Below, piece after piece: positions 1 through 8,263 of a stretch of DNA of 64,000 nucleotides (positions are counted from its first letter, which is position 1; each line of letters opens with the position of its first letter). The stretch is from an uncultured Draconibacterium sp. GTDB taxonomy: Bacteria > Bacteroidota > Bacteroidia > Bacteroidales > Prolixibacteraceae. Below the pieces are notes generated by a model that saw only the letters and a list, made by a program, of their open reading frames with translations, was not told the origin of the DNA and did not search any database. The translations under genes and the position numbers were made by a program. The DNA is taken from positions 3,716,501 to 3,780,500 of the forward strand of contig NZ_OY781884.1 in NCBI RefSeq assembly GCF_963677155.1. Reading direction: 5' to 3'.

Positions 1-20
1 TTATCGTAAAACAGAATTTG

Positions 21-28
21 TACCTTTG
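21..28 (+). promoter_or_regulatory. Bacteroidota-type -7 promoter element (TAccTTTG)
   Basis: The octamer TACCTTTG matches the Bacteroidota housekeeping -7 consensus TAnnTTTG and lies about 55 bases before the start of the glycosyltransferase gene. The matching -33 TTTG would fall at or before the window edge, so it cannot be checked. Confidence 0.5.
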
Positions 29-82
29 CAATCGCAAAATCAAGGTTGTATTGATGCAGCTTAAAACAGATAAGAACAGATC

Positions 83-1030
83 ATGAAAAAGCTTTCACTC
101 GTAATTTGTGTTTGGAATGAAGAGCCAAACATTAAACCATTGACAGAACAAATTAAAGCAGCTTTAGAAGGAATTGACTATGAAGCGATTTTTGTTGATG
201 ATGGATCGACCGATAAAACACGCGAAGAAATCCGTAAAATAAACGACGATCGCTTTTTGTTGGTAGAGTTAAAAAGGAATTATGGGCAAAGTTCGGCATT
301 GCAAGCCGGAATAGATCAGGCTGAAGGCGATTTTGTAGCCTTAATCGATGGCGATTTGCAAAACGATCCGGCAGATATCCCCATGATGCTGAAAATGATC
401 GAAGAAGAGGAATGGGATATGGTTGCAGGTGTACGTGCCAACCGAAAAGATGGAATGTTCTTGCGTAAAGTGCCTTCAAAAATTGCCAATTATTTGATAC
501 GTCGTGCTACCGGAATTTATATGAAAGACCTTGGGTGCACCTTAAAATTATTTACTAACGATACTATAAAAAGCATCCATATTTATGGTGAACTTCACCG
601 CTATATTCCTGCGCTGGTAACCCTCGAAGGTGCCACAAAAATTACGCAAGTAGATGTGAACCACCGTCCGCGCGAGTTTGGAAGTTCAAAATATAATCTT
701 AGCCGTACAACTCGTGTAATGAGCGATCTTGTACTCATGGTCTTCTTTAAAAAGTACCTTCAACGCCCGATGCACTTCTTCGGTCAAATTGGTATTTTCA
801 CTCTCGCAATAGGAGTGCTTATAAACATTTATCTGCTCATACTTAAAGTTATGGGAAATGATATTTGGGGTAAACCATTATTATTACTTGGTATTTTGTT
901 GGTATTGGGAGGTATTCAGTTTATTACAACGGGTATTATTGCCGAGTTGCAGATGCGTACTTATTTCGAATCGCAACAGAAAAAGCCTTACAGGGTGAAA
1001 CGTGTAACACCTGCTAAAGAAAATATTTAA
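83..1030 (+). CDS. Family 2 glycosyltransferase (polyprenyl-phosphate sugar transferase type)
   Basis: The 315-residue protein has a GT-A fold at its N-terminus, with the nucleotide-binding VDDGS motif (D39-D40) and the metal-binding DGDLQNDP motif around residues 89-96. Two hydrophobic segments follow near residues 235-257 and 267-290, ending in a basic tail. This order (soluble GT2 domain, then two membrane helices) is that of the DPM1/GtrB/ArnC group, which moves a sugar from a nucleotide onto undecaprenyl phosphate at the inner membrane. The exact sugar cannot be read from the sequence. The start ATG at 83 gives a full GT2 N-terminus (MKKLSLVICVWNEE). A good -7 promoter element lies just upstream. 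The gene stands 74 bases before the next one, so they may or may not be co-transcribed. Confidence 0.9.
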   Translation: MKKLSLVICVWNEEPNIKPLTEQIKAALEGIDYEAIFVDDGSTDKTREEIRKINDDRFLLVELKRNYGQSSALQAGIDQAEGDFVALIDGDLQNDPADIPMMLKMIEEEEWDMVAGVRANRKDGMFLRKVPSKIANYLIRRATGIYMKDLGCTLKLFTNDTIKSIHIYGELHRYIPALVTLEGATKITQVDVNHRPREFGSSKYNLSRTTRVMSDLVLMVFFKKYLQRPMHFFGQIGIFTLAIGVLINIYLLILKVMGNDIWGKPLLLLGILLVLGGIQFITTGIIAELQMRTYFESQQKKPYRVKRVTPAKENI

Positions 1031-1104
1031 TATAATTTCGCGATCTTGGCTTTTTGTTAAATTATTATATCTTTAACAAACTAATAGAATAAAAAGCCAA
1101 TACA

Positions 1105-1788
1105 ATGAAAACCCGAATTTCTCTAGCCCTTTTAGCGCTATTCTGTTTAGCTACAATGAATAGTATTGCTCAGGAACGTTTAGTACAAGGTATAGTAACC
1201 ACTTTCGACAGTATTACTATTGTTGGTGCCGAAGTAATGGTGAAAAGCTCTAGGGAGATTATAAAAACTGATTCACTGGGGCAATTCAAAGTTAAAGTTG
1301 ATGGTAAGGATAAATTGAGGATATCAGCAAAAGGTTTCATCAATCAGAAAGTTAAACTGGATGAAAAAACAAAGCTGGTTGCTGTTAATTTAAAACTTAA
1401 AGCAGGAGAGAAAGCCAGGGAATATGCTGTAGGATATGGCTATGTAAAAGATGGTGATCGACTGAATGCTCTGGCCCAAATGACAAATGATGATGTTGAT
1501 TTTTCGCAGTATTCCAATATGTATGATCTGATGCGCGGTCGTTTTGCTGGTGTGCAGATTCAAAGTAACGGAGATATAATAATCCGGGGGCAAAATTCTA
1601 TAAACCTAAGTAGTGCTGCTCTTATAATAGTAGATGGGGTGCAGGTTGATAAAAGCGTTCTGGGTACGCTGGTGCCTTCGCAGGTAAAAAGTGTTAATAT
1701 AATTAAAGATGGTAGCGCGGCAATTTATGGTGCGCGAGGGGCAAATGGAGTGGTTCTCATTGATACCAAAAAAGGTATGGATGATTAA
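1105..1788 (+). CDS. Stand-alone TonB plug-domain protein with carboxypeptidase-like N-terminal domain (no barrel)
   Basis: The 227-residue product has a signal peptide (residues 1-22, cleavage near SIAQ-E). A carboxypeptidase-regulatory-like beta-sandwich follows (about 25-95), then a domain matching the plug of SusC/RagA receptors: the YGYVKDGDRLNALAQM stretch, MYDLMRGRFAGVQI, DIIIRGQNSINLSSAALIIVDG and a final DGSAAIYGARGANGVVLI. In SusC proteins this is followed by a 22-strand barrel of some 700 residues, but here the frame stops right after the plug and nothing barrel-like follows. It is therefore a plug-only periplasmic or surface protein, either a decayed receptor or an adapted small protein. 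The compact start and end and a clean frame favour an expressed gene. Function unknown. Confidence 0.8.
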   Translation: MKTRISLALLALFCLATMNSIAQERLVQGIVTTFDSITIVGAEVMVKSSREIIKTDSLGQFKVKVDGKDKLRISAKGFINQKVKLDEKTKLVAVNLKLKAGEKAREYAVGYGYVKDGDRLNALAQMTNDDVDFSQYSNMYDLMRGRFAGVQIQSNGDIIIRGQNSINLSSAALIIVDGVQVDKSVLGTLVPSQVKSVNIIKDGSAAIYGARGANGVVLIDTKKGMDD

Positions 1789-1894
1789 CGATATGAATTA
1801 AATCACTAATCATTAAGGGGGTAGGTTGGATAAGATTACTTTCTGGGAGACCGATTACCTACTTGTCTGCGGAATAAAATAAAAATGGAAACGA

Positions 1895-2122
1895 ATGAGT
1901 AAAGCCGTAACTGTTGCTACATTCACAAGCAATTTCGACATGAAGTACATGTTGTTTAAGGAAATGCTTGACGAAGCCGGCATTGATTTTATGCTGGTAA
2001 ACGAGATAACAAGTACTATTGATGGTACTTTTAGTGGAAGCCCTTCCAACATTGGTATTGAAATTCGGGTGATGGAAGAAAAATTTGAAGAGGCTCTGGA
2101 GATTTTTAACTCAATAAAATAA
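1895..2122 (+). CDS. DUF2007-like small protein (putative signal-transducing)
   Basis: This is a 75-residue acidic protein without signal peptide or membrane segment. The pattern (an early hydrophobic strand VTVATFTSNFD, a helix with LFKEMLDEAGI, a second strand, then EIRVMEEKFEEALEIF near the C-terminus) resembles the ferredoxin-like fold of DUF2007 proteins, which are often called putative signal-transducing proteins and have no proven role. The start ATG at 1895 is the only good one. A strong terminator follows 10 bases after the stop, so this is the last gene of its transcript. Confidence 0.75.
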   Translation: MSKAVTVATFTSNFDMKYMLFKEMLDEAGIDFMLVNEITSTIDGTFSGSPSNIGIEIRVMEEKFEEALEIFNSIK

Positions 2123-2131
2123 AAGGAATTT

Positions 2132-2184
2132 CGAAAGCGATGTATTTTTCCTCGTTATGGAAAAATACATCGCTTTCGTTTTTA
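2132..2184 (+). terminator. Strong rho-independent terminator
   Basis: A perfect 20-bp inverted repeat (2132-2151 and 2159-2178) with a 7-base loop is followed by TTTTTATT. It sits just after the DUF2007-like gene. Confidence 0.9.
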
Positions 2185-2427
2185 TTCTACTAACTCATAC
2201 CCCATATCAACACCTTTGTTTATTGCCGGAATAATTAATAGTCCAAGTAAAGACGACAATTTGTTCATGTTTATTACAGTTGTTGGATTTTTACTAATTG
2301 GATAAAAAATATGAACTAAAGCCAGAGCGCTTTTCAATGCATTTTGAAGACAAAAAATAAGTAATAAACTTGATTCTACTTGTGTAAAACGACAAAAATA
2401 GGGAGGGGTAATGGGCAAAAGAATGTT

Positions 2428-2823
2428 TTACGCTTCGGCCATTAGCATCCGGGCTTCACTTTTTAAAATGGACGGAAGTTGTATGTGCCGTCGTTCAATG
2501 CTTAGCAACCAGTATTTTATTTCGTCGGTTTTTAGTGTGTACAAAACTTCGCGAAACTGTTCTATCTGGTTGTTTGTATATGAATTTTCGTCGATATTCT
2601 TATACGCGTCGAGTTCCTCATCGTCGTAATATTCAATAATCGATTCGTTCATTTTCATCTGATCGAATTCACAGATTTCGTGAGCACCGCAACAGTCTGA
2701 TGGTGGAATAACTACTTCTTCTTGTTTGTTCTCTGTTTTCCCACTTTTTTTATTTGCTTTTACTAAAAGAAAAACACCAATAAAGGTGAGGAGTAAAAAG
2801 CCAAAACCAATAATCATTTCCAT
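2428..2823 (-). CDS. Small membrane-anchored protein with CCGAHEICE motif
   Basis: The 131-residue protein begins with one membrane helix (about residues 3-21), followed by a basic KANKKSGK stretch and a linker. A cysteine- and histidine-containing patch DCCGAHEICE (about 43-52) could bind a metal ion. The C-terminal half is helical and charged and carries conserved-looking EQFREVLYTLKTDEI and RRHIQLP elements. I recognise the layout as a conserved hypothetical of Bacteroidota but know no function for it. The start at 2823 is set by the membrane helix. It is transcribed on the minus strand, opposite to the genes on its left. Confidence 0.7.
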   Translation of the reverse strand: MEMIIGFGFLLLTFIGVFLLVKANKKSGKTENKQEEVVIPPSDCCGAHEICEFDQMKMNESIIEYYDDEELDAYKNIDENSYTNNQIEQFREVLYTLKTDEIKYWLLSIERRHIQLPSILKSEARMLMAEA

Positions 2824-2903
2824 GCTGCAAAAATAGTAATTTGCTACAAAAGATTATTTGCTTTGGGTTAAGGTTAAAATAATTTTAAGTGAACCAGTTG
2901 TAA

Positions 2904-3239
2904 CTATTCAGAAAGCTTAAGGTACTGGAAGATATAACTGAGGTTTCCTGTGTGCTTTAATGAGTTCGGGGGTATTAAAGCCAGAAAGTCTTCGAACATA
3001 AACGAAATATCCAATTATGTTCTTAGCCACTCCAATTACAAGACTATAGCTTGAAACCAAAGATTTTATTTTTTGGGGTTGGCTCAGATCTTGCTGGATG
3101 CATTTTATTTTGGCAAAACCAGAGAGCTTTTCGAAAGCCTTTTGTCAAAGTCGACACTGGTAGCCTGATGTTTTTTTGATAAATCTTTGGCAATTGAGCT
3201 TCCAACAAGTCTGGCACCTAAAACAATTACATCCTTCAT
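2904..3239 (-). pseudogene. Decayed saccharopine dehydrogenase-like gene (internal deletion plus frameshifts)
   Basis: On the minus strand an ATG at 3239 opens a Rossmann-type start, MKDVIVLGARLVGSSIAKDL, followed by KKHQATSVDFDK. After 44 codons the frame stops. Shifting by one base at an A-run restores KAFEKLSGFAKIKCIQQDL, SQPQKIKSLVSSY and LVIG, which is what follows in saccharopine dehydrogenase-family proteins. The text then jumps to a TPELIKAH element and, in the third frame, GNLSYIFQYLKLSE, which resembles the far C-terminus (PPELIG, F-IL-YLK) of the same family. So roughly the first 80 and last 40 residues of a protein of about 400 remain. The glycine-rich motif is also damaged (GAR in place of GAG). 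It is not expected to give a working enzyme. The family assignment is by recognition only. Confidence 0.6.
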
Positions 3240-3283
3240 TATTGGTTTCTAATTGAGTTTTTGTTTGATGTGTGAGAATGCTG

Positions 3284-3931
3284 TTAATCGAGATGGATCA
3301 ATCCCTTTTTTAAGGCATATTTTACAAGGTCGGAGTTGGTTTTTAAATCGAGCTTTTCAAGAATATTTTGTTTGTGTGTACCAACCGTTTTTACACTGAT
3401 AAAAAGTTGGTCGCCAATTTCGCGTGTCGATTTTCCTTCGGCAAAAAGCAGGAAAATTTCTTTTTCGCGGTCGGATAATTGCGAGTATGAATCGTTATCA
3501 TCGGCACTCGAATTAAGGTATCCGTTAATAACAATTTCGGTAATGTCTTCACTCAGGAATTTTTTACCGTCGTGTACTGAATATACGGCATCGGTAAGTT
3601 GCCGGTAGGTGCAGTTCTTTAAGAGGTAACCATCCGCACCGGCTTCCAGCATTCCTTTAACATATTGTTTGTCGGAGTGCATCGATACGGCAATGATTCT
3701 TACTTCCGGCATTTTTTCTTTTAAAATCCGGGTCGCTTCAATGCCGTTTATTTTATTCATAGCAATATCAACCAAAAGCACATCGGGTTTAAATGCTTCC
3801 ACTTTGTCTATTGCATCTTGTCCGTTTTCGGCCTGGGCAATTACTTCAATATTGTCGGCCGAGTGTAAAAGGTTTATTATACCTTCCCTAAAAAGTTGGT
3901 GATCGTCAGCAACTATAACCTTTATTTTCAT
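3284..3931 (-). CDS. NarL/FixJ-type response regulator (receiver + LuxR HTH)
   Basis: The protein has 215 residues. An N-terminal receiver domain has the acidic pair D9-D10, the phospho-acceptor D55 in LLVDIAM and the K in YLLKN. A C-terminal LuxR-type helix-turn-helix follows (LSDREKEIFLLFAEGKSTREI, then SVKTVGTHKQNILEKL). Phosphorylation would promote DNA binding as in the NarL family. The gene lies 169 bases downstream of a receiver-histidine kinase of the HisKA_3 class on the same strand, the usual partner class for such regulators, so the two probably form one signalling pathway. No autoregulatory site is visible. Start at 3931 (ATG, MKIKVIVADDH) fits the family exactly. Confidence 0.92.
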   Translation of the reverse strand: MKIKVIVADDHQLFREGIINLLHSADNIEVIAQAENGQDAIDKVEAFKPDVLLVDIAMNKINGIEATRILKEKMPEVRIIAVSMHSDKQYVKGMLEAGADGYLLKNCTYRQLTDAVYSVHDGKKFLSEDITEIVINGYLNSSADDNDSYSQLSDREKEIFLLFAEGKSTREIGDQLFISVKTVGTHKQNILEKLDLKTNSDLVKYALKKGLIHLD

Positions 3932-4100
3932 ACTATTAAAATTGTTTGTTGTTAGTATTCCGCCAAGTGGCGAATGGAACTCGCAGTATTTTTATAATGA
4001 TTAGCCTATAATTATTTTATCTGCCTGTTTTTATTCGTTTTAGTTTCGGCTCAATAGTAAACCATGTATCAATATGCTAAATGAACCTTTTTATGATTAT

Positions 4101-5144
4101 TCAATCTTGTTCCAAAGAATAGGGTATCTCAATTTCGGCTTTTGTTCCGTTAGGCAGAGCTTCAATATTGAAAGTTCCATTCAAGCTTTCAATTCGCTCT
4201 TCAATGCTTAATAGCCCGAAACCACCTTTGTTTGAAACTGATTTCGACGGCAATTTATCTATGCCTATTCCATTGTCTTCTACCGAAATATAGTACATTC
4301 CGTTGTTTGTTGCTTGTTTTACAGTAATCTCAGTAGCTTCAGCATGTTTGGATGTATTTGTTAGCAGCTCTCCAACTGTGCGATACAGAAAAATGTTATT
4401 CTCTTTGCTGAGTTGCGTACTCTTGCTCTCAACAATAAGATTTGTTTTAATGTTAAAGTTTTTCTCGAACTGTTCCAGTTTCCATTGAATGGCAGGCAGT
4501 AATCCTAGTTCATAAAGTATTGGCGGACTTAAATCGTAGGTTAAGCGCCGCGATTCCTCGATAGCTTTGTTGAGTAATTTTGATGTGAAATTAATGGTGT
4601 TTTTTATTGCAGGAGAGCATTGATCTACGTCTATCGACGACAAGTTCATAAATGCCAATCCCAGGGTTTGCCCCAAACTATCGTGTAGGTTTTCAGCAAT
4701 TCGCCTTCTTTCCCGCTCCTCAACAAGCGTAATTTCAGAGTTCAGCTTTTTTAATTGCAACTGGTACGATTTTATACGTAACGCAACATTGATTTGTGCT
4801 TTTAATTCAACCTGATCGAATGGTTTTGAAATGAAAGAATCGGCTCCTGCATTCAACCCTTTTGTGCGTTCAACACTATCGCGCCCCAGTGCCGATACCA
4901 TAATAATTGGTATTTGTTTTGTCCGGTTATTTTTCTTTAATAACCTACAAGTTTCATACCCGTCAAGATCCGGCATCATAATATCCAACAAAATCAGAGC
5001 GGGGTTTTCTTTTTGTGCAATAGCAATACCTTCTTTGCCGTTTAATGCGCCAATAAATTTAAAATCGGGGTAATAAACCTTTATAATCTGCGAAATAAGT
5101 TCCAGGTTGATGTTATTGTCATCAATAGCCAGAATTTTCTTCAT
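4101..5144 (-). CDS. Receiver-histidine kinase hybrid (response regulator domain fused to HisKA_3 kinase)
   Basis: This is a soluble signalling protein without membrane segments. A receiver domain comes first (MKKILAIDDNNINLE, phospho-acceptor Asp in LILLDIMMPD, Lys in FISKPFD). A short coiled linker leads to a NarX/DesK-type kinase core with the H-box ERRRIAENLHDSLGQ, an N-box region (LLTNTSKHAEA) and G-boxes (VEDNGIGID, GGFGLLSIEERI). The order receiver-then-kinase means the kinase is probably itself the target of an upstream phospho-signal, and the NarL regulator immediately downstream is its likely output. The start at 5144 (MKKILAIDD) is chosen to match receiver domains; in-frame ATG codons at 5153 and 5174 are possible and would only add a short tail. 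Confidence 0.88.
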   Translation of the reverse strand: MKKILAIDDNNINLELISQIIKVYYPDFKFIGALNGKEGIAIAQKENPALILLDIMMPDLDGYETCRLLKKNNRTKQIPIIMVSALGRDSVERTKGLNAGADSFISKPFDQVELKAQINVALRIKSYQLQLKKLNSEITLVEERERRRIAENLHDSLGQTLGLAFMNLSSIDVDQCSPAIKNTINFTSKLLNKAIEESRRLTYDLSPPILYELGLLPAIQWKLEQFEKNFNIKTNLIVESKSTQLSKENNIFLYRTVGELLTNTSKHAEATEITVKQATNNGMYYISVEDNGIGIDKLPSKSVSNKGGFGLLSIEERIESLNGTFNIEALPNGTKAEIEIPYSLEQD

Positions 5145-5382
5145 AAATTCCATTTCATTGTTTGGTACCAACATAACCAATAATCACATAGGGTTTTTAT
5201 TCTTCAAACGTCATTTGGTCTAAAGATACCAAAACTGATGGAAACAATGAAGTGTAGAGGTAATAAATGCTTAATAAAGTCTCAGTAATTTACTGAGTTG
5301 TTTTTATTGTAGAGGGTGAATTGATAAGTAATTTGCTTATTACGTGTGTATTACCATTAAAAATCGTAGAGGTGTTTATTTA

Positions 5383-5988
5383 TTAATTGTTTGCAATAAT
5401 TCCGTACATAATTCCTATTCCTGCGCCAATGTAAGTTTGATTGCTGTTTACAACAACCATAGGCCCCACTGAGCAACCCACTGTGGAGTGCAAGGGAATT
5501 TCAAGCTTAGGATTTAACACCAAACTTAGTTTTTTTGTTGTTTTTGTTTCAAAGTTGTATTGGCTGTTTGAATTCACCAGAGCAAATTCCGGTTCGCGAA
5601 ATGTGGCTATTCCCGGTCCGGCCTGCAAGACAACACGCAAATTCTTTTTATTATTTAGATTAAAAATACGTCCCACCATCATATGTAAATTCTCCGAATT
5701 CTCGAATGGCTCGGCCGAAGTGGCAGGTGTAATGGTTGTAGCCGATTTCAGAAAGTTATCAGATGGTGTAACCGTTGATTTAAATGTGGCGGAATACCCA
5801 ACACTAAGTATATACTTATTATTGTAGGTATAACTCATTCCTATTTTCCCGGCTTGTTGATCGCCAACCACATATTCTCCTATTGAGTATAGATTGTGTT
5901 TTGTTCTAACTGAATTCCTATCAGCCCATTGCGCACGAGATGCTAGTGTGAAGATGCTAAAAAAAGCTATTAATAGAAGTGTTTTCAT
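5383..5988 (-). CDS. Secreted outer-membrane-type beta-barrel protein, unassigned
   Basis: The 201-residue protein has a clear signal peptide (MKTLLLIAFFSIFTLASRA, cleavage before QWAD). The rest alternates short amphipathic beta strands with turns (for example KIGMSYTYNNKYILSVGYS, RVVLQAGPGIATF, TYIGAGIGIMYGIIAN) and ends in a hydrophobic residue-rich strand, as in small outer-membrane barrels of about eight strands. No named family is recognised. It is on the same strand as the kinase-regulator pair, 238 bases upstream of the kinase, so a functional link to that system is possible but not shown. Confidence 0.65.
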   Translation of the reverse strand: MKTLLLIAFFSIFTLASRAQWADRNSVRTKHNLYSIGEYVVGDQQAGKIGMSYTYNNKYILSVGYSATFKSTVTPSDNFLKSATTITPATSAEPFENSENLHMMVGRIFNLNNKKNLRVVLQAGPGIATFREPEFALVNSNSQYNFETKTTKKLSLVLNPKLEIPLHSTVGCSVGPMVVVNSNQTYIGAGIGIMYGIIANN

Positions 5989-6596
5989 AGGCGAATTTCT
6001 TAGTGATTTTTAACTTACTTAAACATTGGGTTTGAAATGTTTACCAGAGTAAAAATCTGTTTTGATTTAATAGATATAAAGCTAAAGAGTTTGACGATGC
6101 TAAATGGAAAGGATGTTGCTGATTTATGAGGTGCGAACTGACCATAACATAATCAGGAAAGTGGAAGTATCTCTGATTTTTATGCCTCTAATATGTCGGT
6201 ATAAGTGCATATAGGCGTCGATGGGGATATGATTCTTTGCTTTGCTCATCTGATTTCAACTGACTGTTTTAGAAGTTTTGGATTAGCAAAATGGAACTAG
6301 TGCGTATAAACTCGAAGCTTTTCATTTTTGCACAAGCTAGTTCAGAGTTCAATAGGTAACAGATTTTGGTTTTAAGTTGCTGAATAGTAATGTGAAGTGA
6401 ATAGTGTTCGTCTTTTTTTACTTGGAGAAAATGGTTTTGTCGGATTTATTAAGTGTGACTTCATTTCACAACTTGTGGAAATTGTACCCGTATAACCTTG
6501 TCAGTTTGCCTTTTTATCAACTATTTCTGTTGTGGCACATTATTTTCATTATTAACATATGCAGACATTAATCTGCGAACAAAAATAATACAGATT
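5989..6596. other. Intergenic stretch, nothing recognised
   Basis: About 600 bases between two diverging genes. All frames are closed by stops and I see no RNA gene, strong hairpin or repeat. An open frame extends upstream of 6597, but its translation has no family likeness and is taken as untranslated leader. Confidence 0.5.
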
Positions 6597-6923
6597 ATGA
6601 GCGAATTAAGAGATAGACACTGTACCCCGTGCAAAAAAGAAACAACACCGTTAGATGCTGAAGAAATAAAGCATTTTAAGGGGCAAATAAACAGCGATTG
6701 GAAAGTCGTGAACAATAAGAAGATTCAAAAGAATTTTTCGGTAAAAGATTTTAACGAAGCCATTGCATTTGCCCAGGAAATTGCAGAGTTGGCCGATGAA
6801 GAAGATCATCATCCTGACTTGGGAGTACACTATGATGCGGTTGAGGTTGAATTAAGTACTCACAATATTGGTGGTTTGTCGCCCAACGACTTTATTCTGG
6901 CTGCCAAAATCGATGCGATTTAG
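6597..6923 (+). CDS. Pterin-4a-carbinolamine dehydratase family protein
   Basis: The 108-residue protein has the family signature: WKVVNNKKIQKNFSVKDFNEAIAF followed by the catalytic DHHPDL motif and the C-terminal strand-helix VEVELSTHNIGGLSPNDF. The enzyme dehydrates 4a-hydroxytetrahydropterin, which regenerates the cofactor of aromatic amino acid hydroxylases. Many bacteria carry it without such a hydroxylase, and there it may have another role. The start at 6597 (MSELRDRHCTPCKKE) gives the usual length. An upstream in-frame start would add about 33 residues unlike the family and is rejected. The N-terminal pair of cysteines (CTPC) is typical of the bacterial proteins. It is followed after 66 bases by the broken fumarase gene. 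Confidence 0.92.
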   Translation: MSELRDRHCTPCKKETTPLDAEEIKHFKGQINSDWKVVNNKKIQKNFSVKDFNEAIAFAQEIAELADEEDHHPDLGVHYDAVEVELSTHNIGGLSPNDFILAAKIDAI

Positions 6924-6989
6924 CTGTATTTTATAGCAAAACTTTAGAGATGATTTAAACGAAAAGAAGACAGAATTAAAAGAGAAGTT

Positions 6990-8242
6990 ATGAATTATCG
7001 AATTGAAAAAGACACATTGGGAGAAATAAATGTACCTGAGAAAAAACTTTGGGGAGCGCATACTCAGCGATCGCTGGAGAATTTCAGGATTGGCCCGGAG
7101 GCGTCGATGCCTGGCGAGATCATAGAGTCTTTCGCGATTATAAAAAAAGCTGCTGCCCGGAGCAATCATAAACTGGGAATACTTTCCACAAACAAAAAGC
7201 AGTTAATAGAAACAGCTTGCGATGAAATTTTGGCCGGAATGTTCGAAGAACAGATACATTTTCTGCAGCCATGCACATTGCCGCTTACAAAAAGCTAACA
7301 GCTTATTTGCTGTCGGCACTTAAAGATTTGCTTGATACTTTTAATAAAAAATCGGAGGAGTTTAAAGCGATAGTAAAAATTGGCAGAACCCATTTTATGG
7401 ATGCGGTGCCAATTACATTAGGGCAGGAATTTTCAGCTTTTTCTACCCAAATTGAAAAAGGAATAAATGCATTAAAAAATACCTTGCCCGATTTACAGGA
7501 GTTACCACTGGGAGGCACTGCTGTTGGAACAGGATTAAACTCGCCGGCAGGTTTCGACGATGAAATTGTAGATGAAATAAGCAACGAAACAGGATTGCCG
7601 TTTACAAAAGCCAAAAATAAGTTTGCATTGATTGCCGGGCACGATGCTTTTGTGCAATCGCACAGTGCAATAAAGCAGTTGGCCGTTAGTTTACTGAAAA
7701 TTGTAAACGATTTGCGGGTAATGGTTTCGGGGCCGCGAGCCGGAATTAGCGAGTTAAATATTCCTGCAAACGAAGCCGGTTCGTCTATTATGCCAGGCAA
7801 AGTGAATCCAACACAGATTGAAGCTCTTTCAATGGTTTGTACCCAGATAATCGGGAACGATACAACCATTTCGGTGGCCAATTCTTACGGGCACTTTCAG
7901 CTAAATGTTTTTAAGCCTGTATTGATTGTCAATTTCTTGCAATCGGCAACATTGCTGGCAGACGCTTGCAAATCATTCAATAAAAATTGTTTGGAAGGAA
8001 TCGCACCCAATATCGAAAAGATTGAATCGCATGTAAATAATTCGTTGATGCTGGTTACCTCGCTTACGCCGCATATTGGTTATGACAAAGCCGCACAAAT
8101 TGCCAAATATGCACATGCAAATAAATGCAGTTTAAAAGAGGCAGCTACTCAATTGGAGTTGGTTACCGAAGAACAGTTTGATGACTGGGTGAAGCCGGGA
8201 GAAATGATAAGCCCAAATGTTACTGCCAAAAAAAACAAGTAA
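6990..8242 (+). pseudogene. fumC: Class II fumarase (fumC-like), broken by an internal out-of-frame deletion
   Basis: The first 88 codons read as a fumarase N-terminus (MNYRIEKDTLGEINVPEKKLWGAHTQRS through CDEILAGMFEEQ). A second frame then begins with DTFSAAMHIAAYKK and runs to a normal C-terminus (including KIGRTHFMDAVPITLGQE, the GSSIMPGKVNPTQIEA signature and SLMLVTSLTPHIGYDKAA). Compared with ordinary FumC proteins of about 460 residues, roughly 50 codons are missing at the join near 7250-7255. They encode the WQTGSGTQSNMN-type substrate loop, the HPND region and the start of SQSSND. The join also shifts frame. Upstream frame stops at 7298; a downstream ATG at 7271 could only give a 323-residue fragment lacking active-site parts. 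Fumarate hydration by this product is therefore not expected. Confidence 0.88.
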
Positions 8243-8263
8243 TTAATTGATAAAATAGTAAAG

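Noticed and set aside
2182-2418. A 78-codon minus-strand frame with a hydrophobic C-terminal half
   Set aside because: No family likeness; it starts over an AT-rich stretch and stops inside the region of the strong terminator. More likely chance.
6498-6596. Longer start for the carbinolamine dehydratase
   Set aside because: The extra residues are Cys- and Phe-rich and unlike the family; the ATG at 6597 gives the usual length.
7271-8242. Reading the second part of the fumarase as a separate intact gene
   Set aside because: Its ATG is an internal methionine of FumC (AAMHIAAYKK) and the fragment lacks the substrate loop, so it is the 3' part of a broken gene.
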